64,000 bases of DNA from Podarcis raffonei. Its lineage: Eukaryota; Chordata; Lepidosauria; Squamata; Lacertidae. The stretch covers positions 59,763,979 to 59,827,978 of the forward strand of contig NC_070611.1 in the NCBI RefSeq assembly GCF_027172205.1, read 5' to 3'. The first letter of the stretch is position 1. The number at the start of each line of letters is the position of its first letter. Below, piece by piece: positions 22,094 to 31,967 of this stretch. Under the pieces are notes generated by a model. The model worked only from the letters and a program-made list of their open reading frames with translations, made no database searches and was not told the origin of the DNA. The translations under genes and the position numbers were made by a program.

Positions 22094-22681
22094 CCGTATT
22101 TTTCGCCCCATAGGACGCACCGGCCCATAGGACGCACCAAGTTTTTTGGGGGGGAAATAAAGAGAAAAAAAATCCCCCCCCCCCAGGCGCTTGTGGGGCC
22201 GGCAGCGGGGAGAAGCGCTCTTCTCCCCGCAGCCCACCTTCAGACCAGGTCCGGGGACAGCAGGAAGACGCGCTGCGCCTCCCAGCTGTCCCCGGAGCTT
22301 GTGGGGCAGGCAGCGGGGAGAAGCGCTCTTCTCCCTGCCGCCCGCCTTCAGATCAGGTCCGGGGACAGCGGGAAGACGCGCTGCGCCTCCCCTCTGTCCC
22401 CGGAGCTTGCGGGGCTGGCGGTGGGGTCTCCCCGCCATCAGCCTCCAAACCACTTCGGGAGACAGCGGGATGGCGGCGTTCCGCCTCCCTCTGTCCCCTG
22501 ACCTTGTGGGGCTGGCGCTGGGGTTCTCCTGAAGCCTGGAGAGCGAGAGGGGTCGGTGCACACCGACCCCTCTTGCTCTCCAGGCTTCAGCGAAAGCCTG
22601 CATTCGCCCCATAGGATGCACACACATTTCCCCTTCATTTTTGGAGGGGGAAAAGTGTGTCCTATAGGGCGAAAAATACGG
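22094..22681. mobile_element. 588-bp TIR element with a GC-rich tandem array and internal hairpin
   Basis: The ends CCGTATTTTTCGCCCCATAG and, complemented, CCGTATTTTTCGCCCTATAG are inverted repeats about 30 bp long. The flanking TA (22092-22093 and 22682-22683) suggests a Tc1/mariner-type insertion. Inside are three copies plus a partial fourth of a GC-rich unit, starting gcttgtggggcc at 22189, 22297, 22405 and 22502, with period 108, 108 and 97 bp. They are followed by a near-perfect 62-bp hairpin at 22529-22590. Long open frames across it on both strands reflect GC content and repeated units, not genes. Confidence 0.85.
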
Positions 22682-23973
22682 TAATTCATAGATTGGCAAG
22701 GGGATACAAAAAACCCCAACTTTTTTGTGGGGGGAGAGAAGGCACAATAAACACTCAGAAATCAAATTTATATAAGGCTCCAAAGAAAGATGCCAAAGAA
22801 ACTGAATTTTCAAAATGCAAGGGAAGATAAATGCCTTTGCATTACTGATTCATTCATCCCATACTTTTGACTACACTGCTCCATCACTTTCCTAACCACA
22901 AAAAGTCACTTCCTTTTTTAAAAGTAGACCTGTTGCACTAGGGCGACTACTTTAACTGCTGAAACCTCAGGAAAGAATTCAACACTATTTTAAGAGAAAT
23001 GTTCCATCAGCACAAGCAGTTCAGCCTGTCAGATGGAATACGGTAATTTCAGGGGGTGGGCAAGGAGAGGAGAGAGGGGAGAAGTCCCACTGTGAAAGCA
23101 GAAATCCTGGGCGGGGGGGGGGGCTTCTGCTGATGGGACACATTAGGTGAATCTCACCCTAAACTTTCTGGTACGCGCTTGAATCGCCAAGTAAAGATAT
23201 GAAGGGTGTCAATTATATAAGGACAACAGTCATCATAATATCATCGTCACAGCCATGAAAAAAACATATGTTCAAGTCAACAACCTAAAAAAATGACTCA
23301 TGTTGTAAAGGTCATATTTATTAAGGAAGTAGCTGTCAACATCAAATTCTCAGCTCCCAAGTTCCAGGAAACACAAAACATTGTACTTCCGGAAGCAGGA
23401 GTGAATGACAGTAGTTCTCTAGGTGGACTTTTTTGGTCAAGATGAAAAGCAGAATACTAGCTGGCATCTATTAATATTGGATGTGCTCCCTTTTAATTTT
23501 TTTTGCTTTGTGGGCAATTATTTACACTGATTGCTTGCTCACCTCAAACTCCAATAGTAAGAATGAGGTCTTTGGTGATAAAACCCCTTAATTCCTTTAG
23601 TTGGGTATGATTATTTTATTTTATTTTTAGCAGTTCTCATTGTCTGTTCACGTTTCCAGCTGCTAAGTATCTGGGATGTAGGTTTGACAAGAGCCCTTTT
23701 TATTCCTGTTGCTTGTGGGAATTATCTTGCACCTCTAGCAGAGTTTCAAATTTCCCATATGCCAGGCTCATTTTTCACCTGGGTATCGGTCACTTGTGAC
23801 CAAGTGAAGCTAGGAGCCAGCATGGCGTCTGACGTCTCCACCATCTGGAGGCGCATGTCTGAGGATCCTTGGATCTTGCCTGTTTTCACACACTAACAAC
23901 ACATCCTGTAGAATTCCGTCAGTGATATTTTATCTGCACAATGAGAATGAAATCCAGGAACCCAAGAGTTGTA

Positions 23974-24199
23974 CAGTGGTACCTCGGGTTACATACGCTT
24001 CAGGTTACAGACTCCGCTAACCCAGAAATAGTGCTTCAGGTTAAGAACTTTGCTTCAGGATGAGAACAGAAATCGTGCTCCGATGGCGTGGCAGCAGCAG
24101 GACGCCCCATTAGCTAAAGTGGTGCTTCAGGTTAAGAACAGTTTCAGGTTAAGAACGGACCTCCAGAACGAATTAAGTACTTAACCCGAGGTACCACTG
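23974..24199. mobile_element. Tigger/mariner-like MITE, copy 2
   Basis: This 226-bp copy has the same CAGTGGTACCTCGGGTTA ends as the element at 7872, with TA at 23972-23973 and 24200-24201. It lies in the opposite orientation to copy 1, judged by the asymmetric interior (gcaggacgccccattagcta here, gatggggcctcccgctgcgc there). Confidence 0.85.
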
Positions 24200-24759
24200 T
24201 ATTGAAAAATATGCTTTTGAGCTATCTGGCCCCTAAGTGGGACTAAACATTCCATTTTGGCAACTGTAACCCTGGTTTAAGGACCCACCTGGGTCCTTAT
24301 ATATGAGTTTCTAACACTGACTCTAGAGTGTGATTTAGGGGGCTTGCAGTGTTGTTTTCATTTATGATTACATTCACAGTGTCTACTCACACGCTCAATA
24401 GCACAGAGTTAATTGCTCACAGGAAAGAGACCTACCCATGTGAACCATTGAGTGAAGCCTGCCAAATGCGGGGAGGTGTCTGCGCAGTGGACAGACAGCC
24501 TGAACAGCTCACGTGTTGCCAACTTGCAAAACGTTTCTTTTTTCCCTCAGGTAGTTTAATTGTCAGCTGCGCACCTAAAGATAGGTGGTGGTGGAGAAAG
24601 AGATAAGAGATATAGAAAGTAGATGCTGAAAAAAGTCTCACTGTTCCAAATGTCACAGAGACCAATCTTATCCAAACCCACAGGAGACTCCAGATATTCA
24701 GAGGGTAACAGGAGCACACATGTGTGCAAATAATTCACACAAGCACGAAGTTCCTATGG

Positions 24760-24872
24760 TAAGGTTACCAGATTTTTTCCAATGAATCCAGGGACTTCAA
24801 CGGATTTTGTATGGGGACTGATTTGTAAATCTGGGGACTGTCCCTGGGAAACGGGGACGTCTGGCAACCTTA
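24760..24872. mobile_element. hAT-like MITE with intact 8-bp TSD
   Basis: The ends TAAGGTTACCAGA and TCTGGCAACCTTA are inverted repeats with one mismatch. The flanks are identical 8-mers TCCTATGG (24752-24759 and 24873-24880). The 113-bp body has no coding capacity. The 8-bp duplication points to hAT transposase. A relative with TAGGGTT ends is at 45113. Confidence 0.85.
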
Positions 24873-26399
24873 TCCTATGGGTTATGGCCTCTATTCTCAC
24901 ACCCTGGCTCCAGAAGAAGCTTCTTGCAAGACACACCTGCCTCCAACCACAGTGGCAAAAGGGAAATATAATTGAGGCTTCTCAATTTACTCAATGGGTC
25001 ACTGGCCAAAAAGATTATTATTAATAAAAGGAATAATATTCCAAGGTTGAAGTTAGACCCAAATTCACTTTGGAAAAGGAGGCCATTTCCTCCAATCATG
25101 AGCAAACGTGAGGAGGTTCTGCTGCAGGGGTGAGCTCGATTTTCCTCACATTTGCTCTTGTAATGAAACATACAGTCTCCAAATCAAACACAACAGCTCC
25201 CTCTCTAGTGCATCAGGCATGCTGTCTACATTGGTTTTTTATTTCAAGTGCCTTATGTGCATGTTTGTTTCATGCTTTAAAAAAATTTTGGGGGGTGGGG
25301 GGGTGGGTAGAGGAAGAAAATGTGGCTTTGTGACTAATACAAAGGCCAGACTATCAAAGTGGTAAAAATCTGGCTTCTGCTGAAAACTACTGGTTTCCTC
25401 CAACCAAAATATAGTGAGGATACTTCCACCGCAGACTGGCTGCAAAAATGATGTACTTCTGCATGCAAGCTATACTTCTGTGAAACCCACTATCAAATCC
25501 GAACGCATACAAGAGTATTACCACGCTCTGAAAAGTGAGCAAACTCAGCACTGTTCAAAATTGTAACACAAAAGTAGAAAACATGCAACCTGAATCAGGT
25601 CCAAAACACTTGTGTGTATTCTTCGGCACTTACCCCTTTAAAATATTAGCAAGGTGGAAGAAATCCTTTCCTAACGCTGCTTACCTGCATTTTAGAGAAA
25701 CAAGCGCCATATCACACACTTCAGACCCCAAGCAACCACTTATGGCCTCTATGGTGGATGGGAAAGAAAGGCAGTTGCAGGGCCACTCTTCCTATTTCCT
25801 TGACAAACCTATTCATCACTGAGGCTTCTGCAGCTGTTGTTATGAGAAGCAGGGACTGAATATGACACATGCATTGGTAGCAAGTGAAGCTGGGAAAATG
25901 CCTAGAACTCCCTTGCCTCCCAGTAATCTTGGCAGGCTCTGAGGTACTTTAGCTACAGAAATGCTCGTTCCCAACGTTGTCACATTTAGGTGTGACTGAG
26001 GACATGAACATTAAGATCAAGCTTGGGCCTAAACATTAAGATGAAGCTTGATTTGGAGAAAAAGCTCAGTGTCACCTCCCTCCAGCTGTGTCCCATTTTA
26101 TCCTAAGGTAAAGTGAGTCAATTGTTGCCATTCAACCCTATGGGTAAAGTATAACACTGCATTCAGGAATGTGATTGTGATGTAATGTCTCACCCCATTC
26201 CACTCTTGATGATACAAGGTGGCCTTGCACCACTAGGAATCTGGGGCAGGTGGGAACAGAAGGTGAGAGGATGCCTGAGATGAACTGTGCTTCCAATATT
26301 CAAGCTCTTCCTACACACACACATTGCCTGCCACAATAATATTTTTTTTAAAAGTTATATAAACAAAACCTAATTTCTAGGCTGATGTATTTATATTGC

Positions 26400-26830
26400 A
26401 ACTACAATTGAGAAAAGAAAGGAGAGAGAACAACTGGAGCGACATGGGACTTTCTGGACAAATGGATTAACATTTGGCAAAGAAAGAAGAAAAATTATGG
26501 ACAAGTAATTACTACACGCAGTAGCAAAAGGATATAGATCTTCATTTATGGACTAATAAATTATTGAATGTGTTAATACAAATAGAAGTTATAAACGTTG
26601 CAGCTGCTGAATGGATTATAGAGTAATTACGATTGGAAAACAACTGGATTAAGACAGACTTTGGAAGCAGTTTTTTTTTTTAAAAACCCTGTAATTCTAG
26701 CACGCGGGGGGTGGGGGCACCAAAATTATACAATTGGGTATTTGATTTGGTATTGTGATTTGATATAGATATAATGAGGTGTATTTTGGATTTGGAAACT
26801 AATAAAAATTATTGTAAAAAAAATACAGTT
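26400..26830 (+). mobile_element. L1-like LINE 3' end
   Basis: This AT-rich stretch ends gatttggaaactaataaaaa then ttattgtaaaaaaaatac, a poly(A)-type tail, which is the common 3' end of squamate L1 copies. Upstream is a g-run (cgcggggggtgggggc) and low-complexity text typical of a LINE 3' UTR. No reverse transcriptase frame is preserved. The left edge is uncertain. Confidence 0.45.
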
Positions 26831-27949
26831 CAACGATGTCTAGAGCTGGGGTTCCCATGGGCACCCAAAAGACACCCCTGATAGCACTTGCCATGGCCCC
26901 CTGCAACTCCCTATTTTATATATAAATACATATTAAAGGGGGAGGTTTTATTTATTTTGAGGCAGTGCAAATGTTTTTGCTTGTTTTGGCAGTTTATGTG
27001 AAATGGGTATTTTTTTCATGCTCATGTCTGTTTCTTAGATTTCCAAAAGTGCTTTTGGGCTAGAAAGATTGGGGACCCCAGATCTACAGGACCTGCAGTA
27101 CATCCTCCTGTCTGCATCTGGCAAATGCAGCCAGGGCACCACAGCCATACAGGGTTCTCCCTCTGGACCCAACCAAGGAAAGTAAACAAGTTGCGGCAGC
27201 TGCTGTTTCTGCATCTCCTGGCTGCTGACTTTCCTGCTCCATGCATGCTTGCAGGGAGAGGGGTACTGGCAGCAGGGAACTTTGCCCCATGAAGGGAGCC
27301 CCCAAAGCCCAAGGTCCTGGCTGAACATGCCACTGTGGGCATCTCGCAAGCAGCCAAAGAGGCCTCTTGTTCCCCCAGCTCGGCCTGCCCAGTCAAGGAG
27401 CCGACAAGGCGCCCCGAGGCCTCCCCTACCCCTGACCACCATTCACAACCACGGTTATTTCCGGACACCCCCAGTGGGGAATTTTTTGGGCAACGTCTGC
27501 CTGGGACGTGCGCGTGTCCTGCAAATACCTCCAAATGGGAGTAAAAATAGGAAAACCGCGCAACAAAACACGAGGCGGAAACCCAGAAAGAGCAACCGCA
27601 CCCACCCAATGCTAAAAACAGAATAATAAACAGAATTAATCGGCTGTCCTCTGTCTTTTCATGGCTCTTCGAGGAGTCTCCCTCAAAAGCGCGCACACAA
27701 AAGCCCTCAGGAAGGGAAGACTAGACAAGGAGCGAATGCTTTAAGAAAACGGCGCGTTCCCTTCGGCAATACTTTCCAAGCGTAGCTGCGGGCTAATAGT
27801 CTTGCCACGGCTATTGAAAACGAAGAGCAACATTTGGAACAACTATATGCTACTGCCACAGAATTGGGTTGCGCACAGAGAGAGGGGGAAAAGCCACGAG
27901 GAAGCGCCTCCAGAACATCAAGCAAGCGGGTCTCGCCTATGGCTGAACT

Positions 27950-28640
27950 AGTGGGGGAAGCGCGGGGAGGAGGGGGATTCCAGTCAGTGCCTTCTCAACA
28001 TTCCCAAGCATTTTTGACTCTCTTTTGAGGCCGGAGATTTTTCGGCGAGGGGTGGGGGGTGAGGGAGGGGGCGCTGCCAACCGGCCGCCAGCAAAGCCCC
28101 CCATTGCGACCACACCCTCGCGCGCGCGTCGGGGAAAGAGGGGCTCTCCAAAGCGGGGCGCGGGAGAGGCGGGAAACCCCGCTTCTCCGAAGCCACTCAC
28201 CATGCAAAGCGGCTCTGCCCAGCTCAGGTCCCGCAGCCCCGCCGCCTGCTTGCTCGCTCGCTCTCTTTCTTTTTTCGTCCGCTCCGCTCCGAGCAGCGGA
28301 TTCGCCACCGCGAGACTGACTTCACTTCCTCCTCGCGCCGCTTTTCGTGGTGCGCTCCTCCCCTCCAAATCCCGCTTTTTAAAGCGGCACGGGCCCTTTT
28401 CGCGAGCGGGCTTTTCCCACGAGTTGTACCTTGGTCTAGAGAAGAAGTGCTGGCAGCGGGGCGGCGTCGGGGATTACACATTTCTGATTCAGCGACGTCC
28501 AGCCAAGGCGCTGCTCGGCGCTTCTGAGAACAAGCTTTCCAAGAAGCGATTTGCCCGCCGCCTCCCGTCCAATGCGCCGGGTTATTCGGACTATGACGCG
28601 CTTCAAGGCAGCCTTCTGATCGCGGGAGCTTTGAACTTCT
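27950..28640. promoter_or_regulatory. BID: CpG island, BID promoter region
   Basis: CpG is dense here (for example cgcgcgcgtcgggg at 28124-28137) while the surrounding DNA is CpG-poor. The island contains the ATG-GTGAGT first-exon end of BID on the minus strand. No TATA box is evident near it. A CCAAT pentamer lies at 28569-28573 (gtccaatgcg). The island is the only one in the window, so it is the natural start of BID transcription. The exact start site cannot be read from sequence. Confidence 0.75.
28201..28203 (-). CDS. BID: BID coding exon 1 (ATG codon only)
   Basis: On the minus strand the sequence runs gccgctttgcATG|GTGAGT: a start codon immediately followed by a consensus donor. Joined to exon 2 (GGT GAT TAT) it gives M-GDYNSPFQ and a 186-residue BID (human 195). 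The frame is also open upstream of the ATG through the GC-rich exon (…LRDLSWAEPLC), but I found no other ATG in that frame, so this one is the best start. The Kozak context is weak at -3 (T), with G at +4 supplied by the next exon. The 5' end of exon 1 is unknown, probably between 28300 and 28640. An unseen alternative first exon cannot be excluded. Confidence 0.62.
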
Positions 28641-28749
28641 GGGCCAAGTTTTAAATGCCTGCTGAAAACTTTCCTGCTCCGCCAGGCCTCTGCAGTCAAT
28701 TAAGAATCCGTCCTTCCACAGTGCTTAACTGATGTCTGCTTTTAACTTC

Positions 28750-28840
28750 CCAACGGTTTCTATGTTTTATTGTTGTAAACTGCCTTGCTATATTTTTAAA
28801 TGATACAGAGGTATATAATTTTTAAAATAAATAAATAGAT
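28750..28840 (+). repeat. L2-type LINE 3' end
   Basis: The text gtttattgttgtaaactgcc-like, followed by 'ttgctatatttttaaatgat' and 'gaggtatataatttttaaaa' and an (aaat)n tail, is the familiar amniote L2/CR1-like 3' terminus ('gtaaactgcc.tg....aaatgataaagcggtatataaa'). It abuts the upstream side of the BID CpG island. Confidence 0.55.
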
Positions 28841-28944
28841 GACCAAACATATGATTAATCAGATAATTCTGCATCAGTTTGCATAGTTTATTGCAGTAAT
28901 GGTGAGGTGAGCCAGAATACCCGTTTTTAGGTGTCACACTCACA

Positions 28945-29265
28945 GTTATGGCCAGTGTGGTGTAATGGTTAGAGCAGCCTTCCTGAACTTGACGCTATCC
29001 AAAAGTTTTGGACTCTGCAGCCAACATGGCCAGTGGTCAAGGAGAATGGGAGCTGTAGTCCAGCAACATCCAGTGGGCACCAAGACATGGGGAAGTCTGG
29101 GTTAGACTAGGCCTAAGGAGACCCAGGTTAAAATCCCCACAAAGCCATGAAGCCAACTTGAAGACTTTGGGCCAGATGCCATCTTTCAGCCTAACCTACC
29201 TTACAGGGCTGTTGTGAGGATAAAATGGGGAGGAGACTCACATATACCATCTTCCGCTTCTTGGA
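28945..29265 (+). repeat. MIR/CORE SINE interrupted by an hAT-like MITE
   Basis: The SINE head ggccagtgtggtgtaatggt (28951-28970) is separated from its continuation (ctaaggagacccaggttaaa, tttgggccagatgccatctt, cagcctaacctaccttacag, ggctgttgtgaggataaaat) by a 125-bp insertion. Removing the insertion restores the order of a standard reptile MIR with head, B box, core and 'gttgtgaggataaaatgggg' 3' part. It lies on the plus strand about 0.4 kb upstream of the BID CpG island. Confidence 0.8.
28975..29099. mobile_element. hAT-like MITE nested in MIR
   Basis: The element begins CAGCCTTCC and ends GGAAGTCTG (inverted repeats with one mismatch). It is flanked by GGTTAGAG (28967-28974) and GGTTAGAC (29100-29107), an 8-bp duplication with one difference. 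The interior has the common 'gggagctgtagtccagcaac' foldback half. The nesting shows that this family was active after the MIR was fixed. Confidence 0.8.
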
Positions 29266-29764
29266 GGGGGCACAGGAAGTAAATGGCTAATGACTGGGTG
29301 GGTGGGGTAAACTTCCCCCCTTTTTGTCAGTGGATTGCATTTTATTGATTTATAAGTTTTATAAACTGCCTGAAGGACTTAGTTGATGGACAGAATAAAA
29401 ATGGCATAAATAAATACTTTGAAAATAAATGAATGTTCACATAAAGCAATATATTGGAAGAGGCATTCCCTCCAAGGTGTGACATACGGTAATAATAATG
29501 AAACTCTTCTAATGCAACAGCTGTCACCCACAGACTTCAAAGTAGCAGCAAGTTACTTTAAAAATGCCCAAAGTTGGCCTGCCATGCCTTATACTTTATT
29601 TAACGCTATCTGCTCTGGAAACTTAGTTTGAAAACAGTTCTAAAAACTGCAATGAAACTGCCTGAATCATTGCAGCAGGCAAGCAAGGTGGGAGTGCTAA
29701 TCTGCAAAAGGATGAGGCAGCCGGTGTTTTGGAGGCAGGAAGTGGTAGGGAAGGAAGGAGTGTA

Positions 29765-29995
29765 CAGTGGTACCTCGGGTTAAGTACTTAATTTGTTCTG
29801 GAGGGCCACTCTTAATCTGAAACTGTACTTAACCTGAAGCACCACTTTAGCTAATGGGGCCTCCCGCCGCCGGAGCATGATTTCTGTTCTCAACCTGAAG
29901 CAAAGTTCTTAACCTGAAGCACTATTTCTGGGTTAGCGGAGTGTGTAACCTGAAGCGTATGTAACATGAAGCATATGTAACCCGAGGTACCACTG
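29765..29995. mobile_element. Tigger/mariner-like MITE, copy 3
   Basis: This 231-bp copy has CAGTGGTACCTCGGGTTA ends flanked by TA (29763-29764 and 29996-29997). It shares its interior (gatttctgttctcaacctga, agcaaagttcttaacctgaa) with copy 1 in the same orientation, and it has an extra 'gtaacmtgaagcatat' duplication near the right end. Confidence 0.85.
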
Positions 29996-30015
29996 TATGT
30001 GAAATCTGCTTGTGC

Positions 30016-30252
30016 ATCCTCAGAGCGGTGGACTCGTAATCTGGGGAACTGGGTTCGCGTCTCTGCTCCTCCACATGCAGCTGCTGGGTGACTTTGGGCT
30101 AGTCACACTTCTCTGAAGTCTCTCAGCCCCACTCACCTCACAGAGTGTTTGTTGTGGGGGAGGAAGGGAAAGGAGAGTGTTAGCCGCTTTGAAGCTCCTT
30201 AAGGGGAGTGAAAGGCGGGATATCAAGTCCAAACTCTTCTTCTTCTTCTTCG
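30016..30252 (+). repeat. MIR/CORE-type SINE with (CTT)n tail
   Basis: The sequence includes agagcggtggactcgtaatc and gaactgggttcgcgtctc (tRNA head with B box), then gctgctgggtgactttgggc, tagtcacacttctctgaagt, ctctcagccccactcacctc, gttgttgtgggg-like core, and gccgctttgaagctccttaa with ggcgggatatcaagtccaaa as the L2-like 3' end. A (CTT)n run at 30234-30252 forms the tail. This is one of the more complete MIR copies in the window. Confidence 0.8.
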
Positions 30253-31911
30253 GCTAGCCTCCTGCTCTCAGGTGACAGTGGCAACACTGGCATCACCAAT
30301 GTGGAGCTAGGATTTAAATGTCTCTCCAGTTGGGTATTGTACATGGAAAATAGCAAAATACGTTGTGAGGCTGAGAAGAAGCAGATTGCTTAAAGTGACC
30401 TGTTGAGTTGATGGCAGATAAGAGATTTGATTTGGTTTGTTCAGTTTGCAACCCTGTGCAGACGGGAGTAAGTTAGACCTGATCTCTGTTCATGTGATTG
30501 CTAAGGAAATGAAGAAGCCCTGCAGATGTTCTCTAGAGAACACATGCAGAGTGAGAGTCTGGTGCTTCCTTATAATGGGTGCATTGGCTGTGGGCTCAGC
30601 TGTTTTAGCCAATGCCGTTTCCCCTTCCTGAAGACGGGCAGGTGTGGGCTCAGTGGGGAAGAATTTGGGAATTCCCCTGCTGAACAGGTGAGCTGGGACA
30701 CTGGGGGAATCCTCTGTTTCTGCCCAACTGAAAGAATGAAACGTCTTTAAAAAGTAATGCAATGAGGTGCTTTCCTCACTGACTCATACTATGTCTCGTG
30801 GTGCTGTTGTTATGCTGCGTTCCCAAGACTGCCGCACATGAAAAAACGAAGGTGCTATCGATGGCTGTGTGCCTCTGGAGAGGTGGGGAGAGAGAGTTGC
30901 CACCTCTTCTCTAAAGTCACAGTTGTCAAAGTGTGCAAGAAGTGCAAGATGGACCCCAAGGCAACAAAGGCAGGGACAGAAAACAAAAGCAGGAAAAGAG
31001 TTCCGCTTACCGATAATAGGTTTCTGCTTGTCTTTCTGCTTTTATCAAAGGAAGCCCCTTTTCTGAAGAACTAATAAAGTGACATATAAAGTTTTTTGCA
31101 GTGCCTACCTGCCATCAAAATGACAGCCTGTACTCCCCACCCCCACATTTAATCTGAATTTACTCTTCCCAGGGTGGGAATGGGGGAATCCAGTAAGTTA
31201 AAAAACAACAACCCTGCTGCTAGCAACTTATTTATGATATCTAAATGAACAATTTGCAGTATTAAGCCCCCATCTGAAAGCATCCCGATACTGCATATGT
31301 AATTATAAAAGGATCGGGGGGGGGGAATGAGTCCTTTTAGGCAGGTTCTAGATCTGGCATTCAAAGCAGTTGCCCTAATGGTTTCTTATCTCTGCTGAGG
31401 AGAAAAAGTAGGTCTTTCAAATATACCCCCTAGTTTAATAAATCATGATAAAAATATAAAAACTGCTCCTTCTTAGGAATGCTTCTTCATAACACTGTGA
31501 CATAGCAACTTTAAGACAAGGGACTGTGCCAGTTTTATCAGCATGTAGTTCAAAGGGTTCATTTGCTTGAAATAGAAAGGGGTGGGGCGAGAATGCGGCA
31601 GACTCGAACTGCAGATTCATACATTTCAAAATCTTCCCAACTCTGTCTTCTGAACTTCCTCTTTCCTAGCAATAGAAAGTGAAACTGACAGCTGTTTTTA
31701 GCATGTCTGAACTGAGAAGTTATGAACTATGTATGTATGCTTCACTCCAACTCCTATCTGATAACAGTACTCACAACTGCCCTGCCACATAGGCTGTGTC
31801 TCAAGGTCACCCAGGAAGCATCAGGGCTATCTATCTACGAATCTGAACTTGGGTCTCCTTCAATACTTAGTGCCAATGTCATATTGCCTGAACTGGCAGT
31901 ATATAAATGCA

Positions 31912-31914
<3 letters not shown>

Positions 31915-31964
<50 letters not shown>
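31915..31964. repeat. (AT)n microsatellite
   Basis: An uninterrupted AT dinucleotide run of about 50 bp is bordered by tgcatgc on the left and gcatatgcc on the right, so the whole tract is palindromic. Confidence 0.95.

Positions 31965-31967
<3 letters not shown>

Larger units (their letters stand above)
19132..28200 (-). other. BID: BID intron 1
   Basis: This 9.1 kb intron runs from the GTGAGT donor after the ATG (28200-28195) to acceptor ccattatag. It is rich in transposon copies: a shared unnamed repeat (19540), a palindromic MITE (20538), the 588-bp GC-rich TIR element (22094), a Tigger-like MITE (23974), an hAT-like MITE (24760) and an L1-like 3' end (26400). The stretch nearest the promoter (27030-27950) becomes GC-rich and produces long chance reading frames. 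Confidence 0.75.

Noticed and set aside
22061-22813. Long overlapping frames on both strands (up to 240 codons)
   Set aside because: They are produced by the 108-bp GC-rich repeat units within a TIR element. The peptides are internally repetitive and match nothing I know.
27022-27696. 224-codon minus-strand open frame near the BID promoter
   Set aside because: The translation is low-complexity, Cys/Gly/Ser-rich and has no recognisable domain. It overlaps equally open frames on both strands, and the region is GC-rich, where stops are rare. No splice or promoter logic supports it.
28025-28654. 209-codon plus-strand and 143-codon minus-strand open frames in the CpG island
   Set aside because: They are Arg/Pro/Ala/Ser-rich chance frames caused by CpG content. 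The minus one overlaps BID exon 1 and runs through its donor site. Only the ATG at 28201-28203 makes sense in the spliced frame.
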